Shown here piece after piece: positions 21,543-33,560 of a DNA stretch of 64,000 nt. Origin of the DNA: Chamaecyparis obtusa (taxonomy: Eukaryota > Streptophyta > Pinopsida > Cupressales > Cupressaceae); contig BSBK01007029.1 in the NCBI GenBank assembly GCA_027943335.1, forward strand, positions 1,054,001 to 1,118,000. Reading direction: 5' to 3'. The notes beneath the pieces are model-generated. The model saw only the letters and a list, made by a program, of their open reading frames with translations. It had not been told where the DNA came from and ran no database searches. The translations under genes and the position numbers were made by a program. Within the stretch, counting starts at the first letter, position 1; the number at the start of each line of letters is the position of its first letter.

Positions 21543-24056
21543 CTTGATAGTTATTGTTCCCCTATCCTTTTTGTCCTTGATCTTATTAGTGTCAAGAGAT
21601 GGCAAGAGTTTCAAGTTGACCTCCTTTGACTTCTCAGGTTCTAATTCAAGCAAAGGATATTTAACAATGCCTAGGCTCTTATCTTGACCAATATCCTTAT
21701 CAAGCACCTGCAAAGTCAATTCAAAAGTTTCAATAACTGCCTGATGCTTTAACATTATCCTGGGTTATTGAAAACATTTGGCACTTAGAGAAATTAAGTT
21801 GTCTAGTATCTAAATTACAGATTTGTACATGGCTATGCATCCATGTACATTGTCCTAGCTATCACTACTTACAACTATTTATATAATCTTTTGATCTATT
21901 AGTTCCTTATCAGATATAAATAATGAATCAAATTCTTTGACATTGCTATGGATAAGATGGGGTTATAAACATGAGCATGTAATTCCTTGTAAGTTTGTAA
22001 CTATAAAGATTTGAGTTCTACAACACTCTACAAAGATGTTTGAGTCATTATGATTCCTGACTGCTCAGAATCGGATGTTGGTTTTCCAATGATTTTCGAT
22101 CCTAGAACAACTTGTACTGTAATAGTTTGGATCCATTTATTTATATAATCTTCTGATCTTCAAAGTTCCTTATCAGATAACATTCTAGTTTTAATTCTCT
22201 GTACAATTCAGTAGTGGTCATTTAACATGCAAAATGGTGATGTCATGTTGGTCCTTAAATTACATTTCAAGACCAAATTGCTATGTCTACCCATTACTAT
22301 TAGTATTTGCCAATATTTTTTGCAGTTTTCAGAAACATGATAGTTAGCATTCTCTATTGTTTAGTTCAAGAAGATTTAGATGAACCCCTCTTCAAGAAGG
22401 CATGTAGCTTACTGTACACTATATTTAAGACATTAAATAAAATGGAATATCATACATATTGGTTGGATTTGTCTAGTTTCCATCCACTACACTGCATTTT
22501 GAATTAGAAACTAGTAAGTGGTTAGCAATATCCTTTCCTAGAGTAAGTAGCAAGACAACAACCTTAAGTTTTCTCCACAGCCAAAATAGGGTTCAAAAGA
22601 ATTGCATCTCACTCTTTATCCATTCCCTACAGAGCATTAATTTCATGTGCTCTACATCAGGGTATTTTGTTACTTACTCATTATGTGTGCTAAATTCTTA
22701 GTTGAAATAAAAAATTAAAATACACAATTCGATTACACCATTTAAATGTCGAACAAAACTCAATGACAAATAAAAATGCAAGATAAAAGCTGAACAAAAT
22801 AATAAAAATTAGTCTTTGAAAGGGTAGTCATGACAAGCAAGATGAGATGTGAATGCATTTCTTCTAGCATATGTCAAGTACTTTTTACTCGTAGTATTTA
22901 AATTCATGTTAACACAATTGCATTTTTGCATAGAGAAAGTGACTCTTAAATGGTTCTCATGTTATTAGTTAGCCAAAAAAGTAATTTATTAATACATTTT
23001 CACACTTGATACAATAGTACATGATGCAGATTAGGAATGCTCGGTAAGTTTTGTGCTTTTCCTATAATTCCATATTATTGACCCTTAAACCATTTGTGGC
23101 CGATGCCTGAGGGGGAATGTGTTCACATTCAAACCGCTTCTCAGCTTTTAGTCCCTACCATGTTATGGGTTTCTAAGATGTTCTTGCAGATTATTGAGCT
23201 TCTATCAGATTTTAGGTCAATTCCTTGGTGACATGCATTGAAACTTAGGTCGCTAAAACTAAAAGTGTGGTCACACTAAATTCTTCTGTAAAATATTTAT
23301 AAAATCATTGAATCAGTTTCCAATAGCATCAAGACTATAAGGAAAAGTAGCAACGAAAGTCTTTTGCACTTTTCATGCAGAAAATAAAAATACATAGGAA
23401 GCATTTTGGTGCTCAGAAGAATGGGGGGCAATGGAAATGATGACAGAAGAAAATGATGGAAATCTAATTTGAAGAAAATCAATGAAATATGATTGAGACT
23501 AACAATGTCAAAGTTGGCCAAGCTAATAAAATAGATGAGAATTAGCTTAGGAAAGAGATGTAAGGTTGTATTTTTATCCAATAGGCTTTCTGTGTGGGGT
23601 TTTAGTCTGGAAAGTTCATTTTTTGGCCTCAGAAAATGTCAACCTGGTTGGTTGTGTGTTGTTTTCCAGAAGTACAGAGAAAATCTAGAATCTGAGGCTT
23701 TAAGGCACTGAAAGGCTGTAAAACATCACATCTAACAAATTATTGAGAGATTGGCAATTGTTAGATGTATTCAATATTCAATAAATCAAAAGAATACAAT
23801 GATACTCTAATGAAACGACACTTATTTATCAAGTGCAATATAAATTTAGATATATAAAAGAAAATAGAAAAACCAAATGTCTCTATATGGCCAGAGAGAG
23901 AGATAGGGGACCTCAATAATAAGGGAATGAATCTCTTTGTCTTCAATATCCAAAGGAAAGGTTTCATTCCACTCAGGATTGAGATTGTTATCAATCACTT
24001 TTGTCTTCAATTTAAAGAGAACCCAAACATATAAGATGACATACGGATCCAATTTT
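21543..24056 (-). CDS. Plant synaptotagmin-like C2-domain protein, two exons (partial)
   Basis: Two minus-strand exons joined across a 2.2-kb intron. 23912-24056 reads LDPYVILYVWVLFKLKTKVI, DNNLNPEWNETFPLDIEDKE and SLIIE. 21543-21707 (55 codons, phase 0) continues with VLDKDIGQDKSLGIVKYPL, KEVNLKLLPSLDT and DKKDRGTITIKV. Together they form most of one C2 domain: the DPYV loop with its Ca2+-binding Asp, the NPxWNE loop, and the LDKD..GQD third loop. The sequence resembles the second C2 of plant SYT4/SYT5-type membrane-contact-site proteins, which tether the ER to the plasma membrane and bind phospholipids. The upstream SMP domain, transmembrane anchor and first C2 were not found. The second exon ends at AAG/GTCAGT. 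Coding quality is good; whether the whole gene exists is unknown. Confidence 0.8.
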
Positions 24057-24429
24057 CTAATCATCTCCATGTTTTTTAATGAATTGGCTCTTACTACTAA
24101 TTCATAATTTTCTAATTTTGTAGTGATTAAAACTATATAGAGAAAAGAGAATGCTAATATTAGAGACTACAGAAATAATCTTTGAAGTGATATAAAAGGT
24201 ATTTTTTATTTTTAATCTCAGTACAAATAGAAATAGGTCACGTAGCTCTTCATACAGAAACACTAGTCAATTTTTTGACCCTTATCAGTACTAACAATGA
24301 CAATGCTACAGCAAGTTTTATATGTTTTTAAACCCCTTCAACATGGTACAAATAGAATAGTGGATGATAAAGGGTTTTTACATGCATATGTAACGTCAAA
24401 GATAGTAGGAAATAATTTTAGTTTTAAAA
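24057..24429. other. No gene recognised
   Basis: AT-rich DNA upstream of the C2 exon. No further exon of that gene was seen. Confidence 0.45.
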
Positions 24430-25270
24430 TATAAATGAGACTTTCAGATATATTTTGTGGGCTGTCTGTCATGCATAAAGACCACTCAATGAACCTTATA
24501 TCTAATGCCTATAGCTATTGTAGTAATAACTACAATAGTAAGGCTATTCTAAAACTAAATTTAATTGCACATTTGGAATCAGATTTGTTAGATACACTTG
24601 TATACAAGTCCTTGAGAGGTTCTCTAATGTATTTAGTTAATACAAGACTTGATATTTGTTTTGTAGTGAGCACATTAAGTCATTATCTAGTTCAACAAAG
24701 GCAAGTTCAGTGGACTGTTGCAATAAATTTACTCCAATATGTGAAAAGCACAATTAATTATGGGTTGAAGTGTGTTGGAGAGAAAGAGTTTGTGCTACAT
24801 GGATTTGTGGATTTAGACTAAGCGGGTGATGCAAGTGCTGAGAAGAGAATTTCAGAGTTTTGTTTTGGAATATGGTCAAGAACAATATTGTTGTTCGACA
24901 AGAAACAAATAGTTGTAGCATTAAGTTCAGCTGAAGCAGAGTACTTCACAAGTTGCTAGCAAAACTTACTAATCAGATGTTGAAGCTGACAATAGTTCAC
25001 TATGAAAATCAAACTTGCATCAAACTATCTAAAAATCCAATATTACTCCAAGCGCATAGATATTCATTATCATTTCTCAGAAATAAAGTTCAAGAAAAAG
25101 CAGTAGTTCTTCAATATGTTCCTTCAAATGAGCAGGTTGCAAGCGTTTTGACAAAGTCCCTATCACAAGGGAAGTTTGAAATACTAACATAGAAGCTGGG
25201 ATTGACGGAGAACAAATTTCTCAAGAAGAGAGAGTTAGATTTTTGTCACTCAGTGTTGCTGGGCACAGCA
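24430..25270 (+). pseudogene. Ty1/copia fragment: end of RT and RNase H
   Basis: A 3' piece of a copia polyprotein in at least two frames. It contains YKSLRGSLMYLVNTRLDICF, LLQYVKSTINYGLK, then (after a TAA at 24820-24822) the RNase H part with IVVALSSAEAEYF, CIKLSKNP, VLQYVPSNEQVASVLTKSLS. The usual DSDWAG and the KHIEIRYHF region are damaged by stops. No LTR, RT catalytic YVDD box or integrase is nearby, so this is a truncated relict. Confidence 0.8.
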
Positions 25271-26720
25271 CACCCAAAAAATTAGACTTCATCTTGAAGT
25301 GATTTTTTTCAACTCAGCTGGGTGCTTTTATGAGTATGATTTAGGCAGAAATTTAAGGACTATGTTTAGTAGTAAAATGATAATAGTAATTTCTTTATAC
25401 AACTACTTTTGGGTTATATTTAGGTGTTACTCTTATTGCCTATATTGAGGCAGCTGGCATTTTTTTTAAATGTTATTTTGTTATGAAAGGCAAACTAAAA
25501 ACAAGTGATTTGTTCTGATTTGGAATGTTAAGTCTATGGGTTATTTATAACCTTGAGGCATCCACCTTTTGTACTCTAAATTTTTCCAAGATACAAAATA
25601 TGCATACCATGCACTAAATTTTAACACGGATTGATACATTGATGTTGACATACCCATGCAGATTACCCATCCTCCATTAAAGTTTTTTATGTGCCCTACA
25701 TAGAGTGGCTAAGGAGAAAGAGAGGAGAATTCAATTTGTAGAAGAGTGTGAGAGAGAGCATCATTAGGGTACTTTTTTACCTAACCATGAAACTAAATGC
25801 TTCCCCTATCTTCTCCCAAGTGGAGAGGCCCTACCCTTCATGAAGGATCTAGCAGTTTGAAGTCAGAGAACAGAGGAATCTGGTGCAACATGTATATCTA
25901 GATATCTAAGCATTCATTTACTAATGCTCATGCAAGTATAAATAAATTCATTGAAATCATCACCAATCACCTCTGCCCAAAAGATATGTTGTCACTTTTG
26001 TCTTATCATCATAATATATTTATACATCCATGTTTCAAACACATTAGATTCTTTGACACCCATTATTCAACTTAAGAGGGTAATTATGGAATTAATTTCC
26101 TCTATAAAATCAGCGGAACATATTGGGCCATTGGGATTGACATGTTCTCTTTTGCAAAACCCACTTCTCATTGATGTGTCATGCATTCTTTGGTTTTCTT
26201 GTTATAGTGGTCAAGAGCCTTCTCCATAGTTATGTCTATATATATCAGGGCAACGGGAACTTTGAATATTTTATCAATAGTTTCTACATCTAGTCAGATA
26301 ATGATCTTTCCCTCTACATCCCTGGTGGTTATTGACTTCTTTTCAAAATGAGATGCACAAGATAGAACAAACTCAGGTTATAGGATAGCCACCAGGAAGG
26401 CGGACACTATGTGTATATTTGTAACAATAAATGCATGTCATCATCCTCTATATTAGTAATTATTCTCTCAAAGAAATTAAACATATCAACATGTCCAATT
26501 TTTTTGTCTCTAATTTCATCAACAAAAGTAACTTAACTACGTGTGTGATTGTGTTCTGGTATTTTTCATATTTGAGTTTCATTTTCTTCTTAATGGAGGG
26601 AGACACTGTATCTTCTAAGATAGAACAATTAGTTGCAAGGTTGCGATAAAAATTCCAAAATATTAGAAGATCATTTTGTTCTATAGGGGATGTCATGGAA
26701 CCTTCTTCAAATGAAGAAAG
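25271..26720. other. No gene recognised
   Basis: Probably includes 3' untranslated sequence of the copia relict at its left end. Only short chance frames are present. Confidence 0.4.
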
Positions 26721-26729
26721 TTACAAAGC

Positions 26730-27620
26730 ATATAAGCCATGGTTGGGAAGAACTTGGTAAGTACAATCTTGGAAGAAAAAGCATCGAAAGGACTTCAAAA
26801 TGATACCAATAGTTAATTCTAAATTTTATGAAGTACATTGAAAATTAGGAAAAATATGTGAATAACTTTCATCAATGGAAAGAGTTTATTGTACTTTACA
26901 TACATATGAGAAGAACTTTTCCTTTCACTTGCAATCATGTCTCAGAGACCTAATTTTAAGTGACTTTTCAATGCATTTTAATCCAAAATCAGGTTTTGGA
27001 AGATCAACAACAAGTAGTGGGAAGTACTTTATATTTTATAGGTGTAAAATATACCTCTTAAGGCCAATTTCTAGTCTTGGAAGATGCATTGTAAATTTGG
27101 GAAGAACATGGGAAGATCATTCTATTGCATGTGTCGAATATGCAAGAGTGTCTCTAAAACCCAAGATTATGAATATGATCCATAATTCAGGTCATAGACG
27201 ACAATGCAAATTACAAAATCATGGGAAGAACTCATATGCTATAAGGAAAAAAATTGGAAAGATCATAAGCTTGCTCTAATCACATGAGAATATGAAATAG
27301 GAAGAACTTCAACATCTTCATCTTACAATTGCAGCCTTAGAGAAAAAACATGGAAAGCTATTTGTTATCAAGGAAAGGACATGGCTGGGAAGATCTTTTC
27401 TTCTCTCAATTGTATGACAATATCACTTTTCTCCTTGCAACCATATGGGAAGTATATACATGCCATGGGAAGAACATATGCATTAAGGGAAGATTCAAGC
27501 TTTAGGAAGATCGTTAGCTTACGCTAATCACATAAGTATATGAAATGGGCAAAACTTTAGCATGATACCAACTTGCAAACAAAACTTGCAACATTTTAAG
27601 GGAAGAACATATTCATAGCA
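26730..27620 (+). repeat. Region with recurrent GGAAGAAC/GGAAGATC boxes and a diverged ~235-bp duplication
   Basis: About fifteen copies of GGAAGA(A/T)C or close variants occur on one strand, at spacings of about 10-110 bp. Two longer segments starting near 27225 and 27458 share GGGAAGAAC, CATATGC, GGAA-GATC, TAAGCTT/TTAGCTTA and CTAATCACAT-AG in the same order. This looks like an old minisatellite or duplicated unit. No coding frame follows it. Confidence 0.6.
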
Positions 27621-28778
27621 GCTTTCAAGTGAGGGGAATTGTTTATTATCACAAATTTAGCACACTTGCAATGTGTTGTAAAGAAAATCAGTTTGCAACC
27701 TTTTTAAGAATAGCACATTTGAAGATTTGCAGTTTGGTTTACATATTTACATTTCAAATAGGTTTTGAAAACTTATAATATGGTTCTGGTTTTAAAACTT
27801 TGGAACATCATTATAATTTTTTGACATGAGCATATTTTGAGCACTTTGAGAAGATCTTTTAGCTACAGCTGAATATAGTAGAACTATGGCATGGAAGTGA
27901 ATGGGAAATCTAATTTTTGAGTGGTGACTAGTATTTTTCAAAAGTATTGACTTCTATGTCTAGGTAAAATGAACATAGTTTATCAAAAGTTTACACATGG
28001 ATCATTATTACATTGAAAATCCAATCTAATTCGTAGAGGATAAACAAAATTGAAAACCCCCAAATACAACCTCAAAAATGCATAATAAGAAGTAATAGCC
28101 ACCCATTTTTTAATCAAAAATGCACCCTAAAACCCTAGACACGGCAAATATGGAGTAAAAACTTAAAAACATTGATAAAACTTGTAAATATAATCATGTT
28201 TTCAAGTCAATATGACCTAGAAGGCAAAAATGACCACAAGAATGGAGAAAAGCAGCAACAAAAAGCAAAAAAACATACCTGGTAAGTGCACAAAACACCA
28301 CCCTAAACTCTATATATAATGAGGAATGTTATCACGCAAGCTTTAAGAAGGCTGATTGAAGAATTTGAAATCAAGTGAGAATAGGATACTCCATCCATGA
28401 ATGCATCTTCCTGTTATGGAAAAGTTTGAAAGACAAGCATTTTTTGCTACTCAATTTAGTCAGGGTCCTACTGAATCAATGGGTGCACTTGTTCTTCTAT
28501 ATGATGCTATGCTGCTACTTTCTCTTCTGTTGCCTATCCCACGGTGATAGCGGTGCAACTCATGCTGCAAAATCACGTTAAAAACTCTAGTTATGGTCTT
28601 CATTCATACAGCTCGCCATTTGAGTTTTAGAACCCTAGTCACTTTTCAGGCATGTATCAGGTTTTATGCCGTTTATTACAAGTTGAAAATGCTTTATTGT
28701 ATCTCCGCTAAAGTCAACTCACTTGCCCGTGCTAAAGTGAAGGGCAGCACTTGTTTTTTTTTTACTTTAATTAATCTC
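27621..28778. other. No gene recognised
   Basis: AT-rich DNA with no exon, LTR or RNA gene recognised; ends at the perfect hairpin and the truncated gypsy element. Confidence 0.45.
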
Positions 28779-28831
28779 GTGTTGGTCTCAATTTCGACCA
28801 ACATTTCATTGGTCGAAATTGAGACCAACAC
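28779..28831. repeat. Perfect 23-bp inverted repeat (hairpin), 7-nt loop
   Basis: Arm 28779-28801 begins GTGTTGGTCTCAATTTCGAC and ends CAA. It is exactly complementary to 28809-28831; the loop is CATTTCA. It lies about 110 bp left of the truncated gypsy fragment. A 23-bp perfect stem in this relict-rich DNA suggests a young foldback or small-RNA-type precursor rather than an old one. Confidence 0.95.
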
Positions 28832-28940
28832 AGGCTTTAAAATTTAAAAAAACAAAAGTTTTCATTTGTATTGCAACCAAGTTAACCATTTTTATGATAT
28901 GGTCAATTTTTTTGGTCAAAATTTAAGGTGAAATGTACTA

Positions 28941-29885
28941 GTGAAGACATCTGATGCATTGCATGTAGCTGAATTATTCTTCAAGGAAGTGGTAAGATTG
29001 CACGGTTTGCCTAAATCTATTGTTTTAGACAGAGATACTAAGTTTACTGGTTACTTTTGGAGAACACTTTGGAAAAAGATGAATACTGATTTGAAATTTA
29101 GTTCTACATTTCACCCTCAGATAGATGGACAGACTGAAGTTGTGAATAGAAGTTTGGGAAACTTGTTGAGATGTTTAGTTGGAGATAAGCCTACTAATTG
29201 GGATTTAATTTTGGCACAAGCAGAGTTTGCATATAATAATTTGGTGAATAGAAGTACTAAGAGGACACCATTTGAGATTGTTACTAGATTTCATCCTAAG
29301 GGAACCACAGAGTTGAGAGATTTACCTACTGAGACCAGAAGAAGTGTTGAAGCTGATCATTTTGTAGAATACATGAGAACTTTACATGATGAAGTTAAAA
29401 AGAATTTGGATCACAATAATCTGAAATATAAATAGAGAGAAAATAAGAAAAGGAGACATGAATCTTTTAAAGTTGGAGATGAGGTTATGATTCATTTGAA
29501 AAAGAATAGATTTCCAGTTGGTACCTACAACAAGCTAAAAATGAAGAAGTTTGGACCTTGTAAGATTCTGAAGAAGTTTGACAGTGGAAATGCTTATGAA
29601 GTAGAATTACTAGAGGACATGGATATATCACCTATATTCAATATTTCTAATATATTTGAGTACTTTGAATCAAATGATGAGATAGAAGATGATCCATATT
29701 ATCCTAAGAAGAATAGAGACAGCATTGAGAAGATCTTGAATAAAAGAGTGAGCAAGAGTACAAGAGGAAAAGACTACATGGAATATCTAGTTCGGTGGAA
29801 GAACAAGCCAGTTGAAGATAGTTCATGGATTACACAAGCTGAGTTTGATCTTTATGATCCAGGTCAGAATATGAGTAGTTCCTAA
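28941..29885 (+). pseudogene. Ty3/gypsy chromovirus: integrase C-terminal half and chromodomain
   Basis: Reads as the end of a gypsy polyprotein: integrase core with LPKSIVLDRDTKFTGYFW (second catalytic Asp) and FHPQIDGQTEVVNRSL (catalytic Glu), then after a TAG near 29433 the HESFKVGDEVMIHLKKNRF segment. A C-terminal chromodomain follows (SIEKILNKRV, YMEYLVRWKNKPVEDSSWI), the chromatin-targeting module of chromoviruses. Zinc-binding and first catalytic parts of integrase, RT and gag are missing at the left, so the element is 5'-truncated. The frame stays open for the final 132 codons and stops 35 bp before the 3' LTR. Confidence 0.9.
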
Positions 29886-29919
29886 TGTGGACATTAGTTC
29901 TTTATTTACCCTAGGTGTC

Positions 29920-31080
29920 TGATGTAGAAGCATCTTAGGTCTTTGAGCAATCTTGCATCAACCAAAAATATTTCCTGATTTCTGTACCTGTTTGCTATTG
30001 TTTTATTTATAATCTTTGTATTTGTTGGTTTCATGGTGTGTGAATCTTTCATGATTCTAAGGACCTATTTGTGAACCTTCTCCTATGAGCACATAAAGAT
30101 TGGATGGATAGTTTGAAAGTTAGAGTTGTTTTCTTGCTGTCAGAGCAGTTTTTGGGCTGATTGCGCACCGTGGAGACCTTGATCCTTAAAGAATAATATC
30201 TTTCTCACTTATTACCTTAAAGAGGACCTAATTTACTATCATTTCCCAAAGGTGAAGCTCCTAATTCATTATGAGTCAAAAGTTATGTCCATTTTGGCAC
30301 GGGACCTATTTTCTGCCAGTTTTGGGTCCGAGCCGTTACTGCAGTTTTGGTGCTGATTTTCATGTTGGAGACCTTGATCCATAAGGAATAATACTTTGAA
30401 ATCTTAAGGAGTCTTAGAGGACATAAATTACTATCATTTCCCAAGATTGGAAGCCCTAATTCATTATGATTAAGAAGTTATACCCATTTTGCCTTAGGAC
30501 CTATTTTCTGCCAGTTTTCGGGTGAAACGTGTGGTGTTTCTTCTTGCAATGTTCTATGTGATCAAATGGGACCTTTCACACTTAAAGGAATGTTATTGGA
30601 TCATTTTAGGACCTAAATACAAAGGCACATCAATTTATATTCATTCTAGCATTATTTTTGGTATAAATCTTGAGACTGGACCTATATTGTAATTAAATGC
30701 CTGACTGGTCGACCTGTGGCTTAGCTGGCTATATAAAGAGTCTAGATTGATGTAGTAAGGATCAGAGGGGAGATCCAAGGAGGATAATTATCAAGATATA
30801 TCATTGGAGAGAAAGATAGGATGCGAGTTGTAATTCTGATTTCATAATTCTCATTGTATAAGGCCGAAACCCGGAAGGCCTCACAGCCGGGCATGTTGAA
30901 AGAAATAATATAATTCTTTGTTGTTGCTGCCAGTTGATTGTCTCATATCCATTGTGATTTCATTGCATTCATGTGATATTATATTTCTTCCATTGTGTAA
31001 CTCTAAGCAAGGGCTTGTTGTGGATTCAAGTGGACTCAATTCTACTTGATTCTGCTTGTATTTGCCCTGCCCCTGCGTCA
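29920..31080 (+). repeat. Gypsy 3' LTR
   Basis: Starts TGATGTAGAAGCATCTTAGG and ends CCCTGCGTCA (TG...CA), 1161 bp. The start matches the 60097 LTR (TGATGTAGGATCATCTTAGG) and the ends correspond (TTACGTCA). It contains an internal tandem duplication of about 196 bp at 30145-30523, which accounts for part of the extra length. Immediately after 31080 a copia sequence begins, so the gypsy element was inserted into, or joined by deletion to, that copia. Confidence 0.8.
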
Positions 31081-31085
31081 AAGAT

Positions 31086-32596
31086 GCATGTAATTATTCA
31101 GATTGGCATGAAGAAATGAAAGAAGAATTAGATCAAATAATTAAGAATGATACATGGGAACTGGTCCCTAGGCCTAGTGACAAAATGTGATTGGAACCAA
31201 GTGGATATTCAAAAACAAGATGAATGAATATGGAACAGTAGTGAGAAATAAAGCAAGACTAGTATGTAAAGGATATGTGCAAAGAGAAGGAATTGATTAT
31301 TCTGATACATTTGCCCCTGTAAGAAGATTGGAAGCCATAAAGTTATTTCTAGCATATGCAACATTCAAAGACTTTAAAGTATATCAGTTGGATGTTAAGT
31401 CAGCATTCCTGAATGGAGAGTTGAAGGAAGAAATCTACATAGAGCAGCCTGAAGGATTTAGTTTATCAGACAAACCAAACATGGTATGCAGACTGAAGAA
31501 AGTTGTGGACTTAAGAAAGCCCCTAGAGCATGGTATGAAAGACTTGATGGTTACTTGAAAAAGATTGGATTCAATAAAATGAGCAACAAATTATAACTTA
31601 TTCATAAGAGAGACATCTGAAGGTCTATTACTAGTTTCTATTTTTGTTGATGACATTATCTTTGGTGGTAATGACAAACTTAGTGCAGAATTTTCTAAAG
31701 AGATGCAGAGCGAATTTGAGATGAGCATGATTGGACCTGTCAAGTACTTTTTGGGATTGAATGTGTAGCAGACAGACAAATGTATTTTCATAAATCAGTC
31801 TAAATATGTGAAAGAAATATTAAAGAATTTTAAGATGGATGATTGCAAGCTAGTTAGTACCCCTATGATAATAGGAAGCAAGCTTACAAAAGAAGATGAT
31901 TCCACAGTAGTAGACATAACCTTGTATAAGTCTATGATTGGAAAAATCATATATCTTACTCAATCTAGACCAGATATTTCTAATGTAGTTGGTATTGTTG
32001 GAATATTTGCAGTAGAACCTAAACAAAGTCATCTCATGGCAGTAAAGAGGATATTCAGATATTTGAAAGGAACTATAAACTATGGTTTATGGTATCCTAA
32101 TTCATAGAATGTAGAACTTCATGTATATACAGATGCTAATTGGGCAGCATGCATTGATGATAGAAAGAGCACCTCAAGAGGAGAAATATTTCTTGGAGAT
32201 AGACTAGTTACTTGGACAAGCAAGAAGCAGAATTGTATTTCTCAGTCAATAGCAAAAGCAAAGTATGTTCCAGCAGCATTAAATTGTTCTACAATTGTTT
32301 GGATCAAATAGATGATAAAATATTTTGGAATTTAGATTGACTATCCTATTATTATTCATTGTGACAACACTAGCACTATCAATATATCAAAGAACTATGT
32401 GATGCATGCAAAGACAAAACACATTGAGATAAAATATCACTTCCTAAGAGAGAAAGTTGTAGAGAAAGAAGTAAAATTGGATTATGTGAGCACTAAAGAA
32501 CAGCTAGCACACATATTCACAAAGCCTTTAATGAAGGATACATTTGAGTATCTTAGGGAGAAGCTTGGATTAATTTCCTTCCCTGGATCTGATTAG
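31086..32596 (+). pseudogene. Ty1/copia RT and RNase H remnant
   Basis: A copia polyprotein 3' half: [69 protein letters not shown], then a frameshift near 31500, FVDDIIFGGND (RT active site F-VDD), KYFLGLNV, TPMI, RPDIS, FRYLKGTINYGL, YTDANWA, RKSTS, CDNTSTINISKN, KHIEIKYHFLREKV and ending at TAG/GAG around 32594. Several stops replace Gln or Trp. Gag and integrase are absent at the left, where gypsy LTR sequence abuts. Confidence 0.88.
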
Positions 32597-33001
32597 AGTT
32601 TGCAGGAGTGCATCAGTCCTCAATGACTGATGAATGGTTGACTACTCTACTTCAGGAGTGGTACATGTGCTTATTTGTTTGGCACCCTTTGCCTTAATGT
32701 CAAAGGGGGATTATATAGTCATGAAAAAGAAAAAGAAAGGGGAAGTATATATAGAGTCTTGAAAAACAAATAGAAAGGGAGAGTATATATAGAGTCTTGA
32801 AAAATAAAAAGGGAGAGTATATAGTCATGGGAAGCACTACAGTAAGGAGGAGTATTCAATAACAAGATATTGCAGTAATTGGAGGATTCATCCTTGGGAG
32901 AGTTTTGTTGAAGAAATGGAGAATTTTATAAAATAATTTTTCATTTGGATTGGTGGTGTTTTTCATTCCATATGTTGCCATTAATGACAAAGGGGGAGAT
33001 T
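32597..33001 (+). other. Copia 3' untranslated region with repeated polypurine tracts
   Basis: Contains CAAAGGGGGATTATATAG at 32701, then three spaced copies of AAAGGG(G/A)A-GTATATA with GAGTCTTGAAAAA between them (about 32736-32830), and finally CAAAGGGGGAGAT just before the LTR at 33002, which is the likely priming polypurine tract. Confidence 0.7.
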
Positions 33002-33560
33002 GTTGGAGATTTTCCAGCAAGCCAGTGTTAACTATATGTTTGTCATTGATGAAAACATATGGTAAGTAGCATGTGTTGTTGTTCTATGTAGAGAGTATTG
33101 AGCATATGTTGTATAGATATGTTATCAGTATAATATCATAGACGCAGAGGCTGATTCTGAGTATAGACAATTGTGTGGTTGATTGTATCAGCAGTTTTCC
33201 TGACATAGTGGCTAGAAGAGTTTTGTATGTGATTATCAATATGGTTATGATAGAGCCTTGTGCATTTATATATGTGTTGGAGACATGTTTGTGAAGCTAT
33301 GTTCATGGACGTAGAGTTAGTTTTTCTTTAGAAGTGAAGCTATGATGTTTCTATTTGCCAGTTGCAGTTTCATGAGACTGTCTGATGGAGCCGATAGTGT
33401 TTATATTGGTACAATAGTTGCACCTCATTTTAATATGTGTGGTTATTTTAGTGTTTTTTTATGAGTTAAGAATGTTTGGTTAAGAGTGCATAATGTATTT
33501 AATATTTTAAGTAAAGTTTCAGTTGTTTTGGTGGAGCCGATAGTGTGAAGCGATGCATAT
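33002..33560 (+). repeat. Copia 3' LTR, truncated at its right end
   Basis: Begins TGTTGGAGATTTTCCAGCAA immediately after the polypurine tract. GGAGCCGATAGTGT occurs twice inside (about 33386 and 33533). The LTR end (CA) is not reached: near 33560 it meets a minus-strand LTR fragment of another family. Confidence 0.65.

Noticed and set aside
26875..27279. 134-codon plus-strand frame
   Set aside because: It lies in the GGAAGA repeat region and has no recognisable domain or start context.
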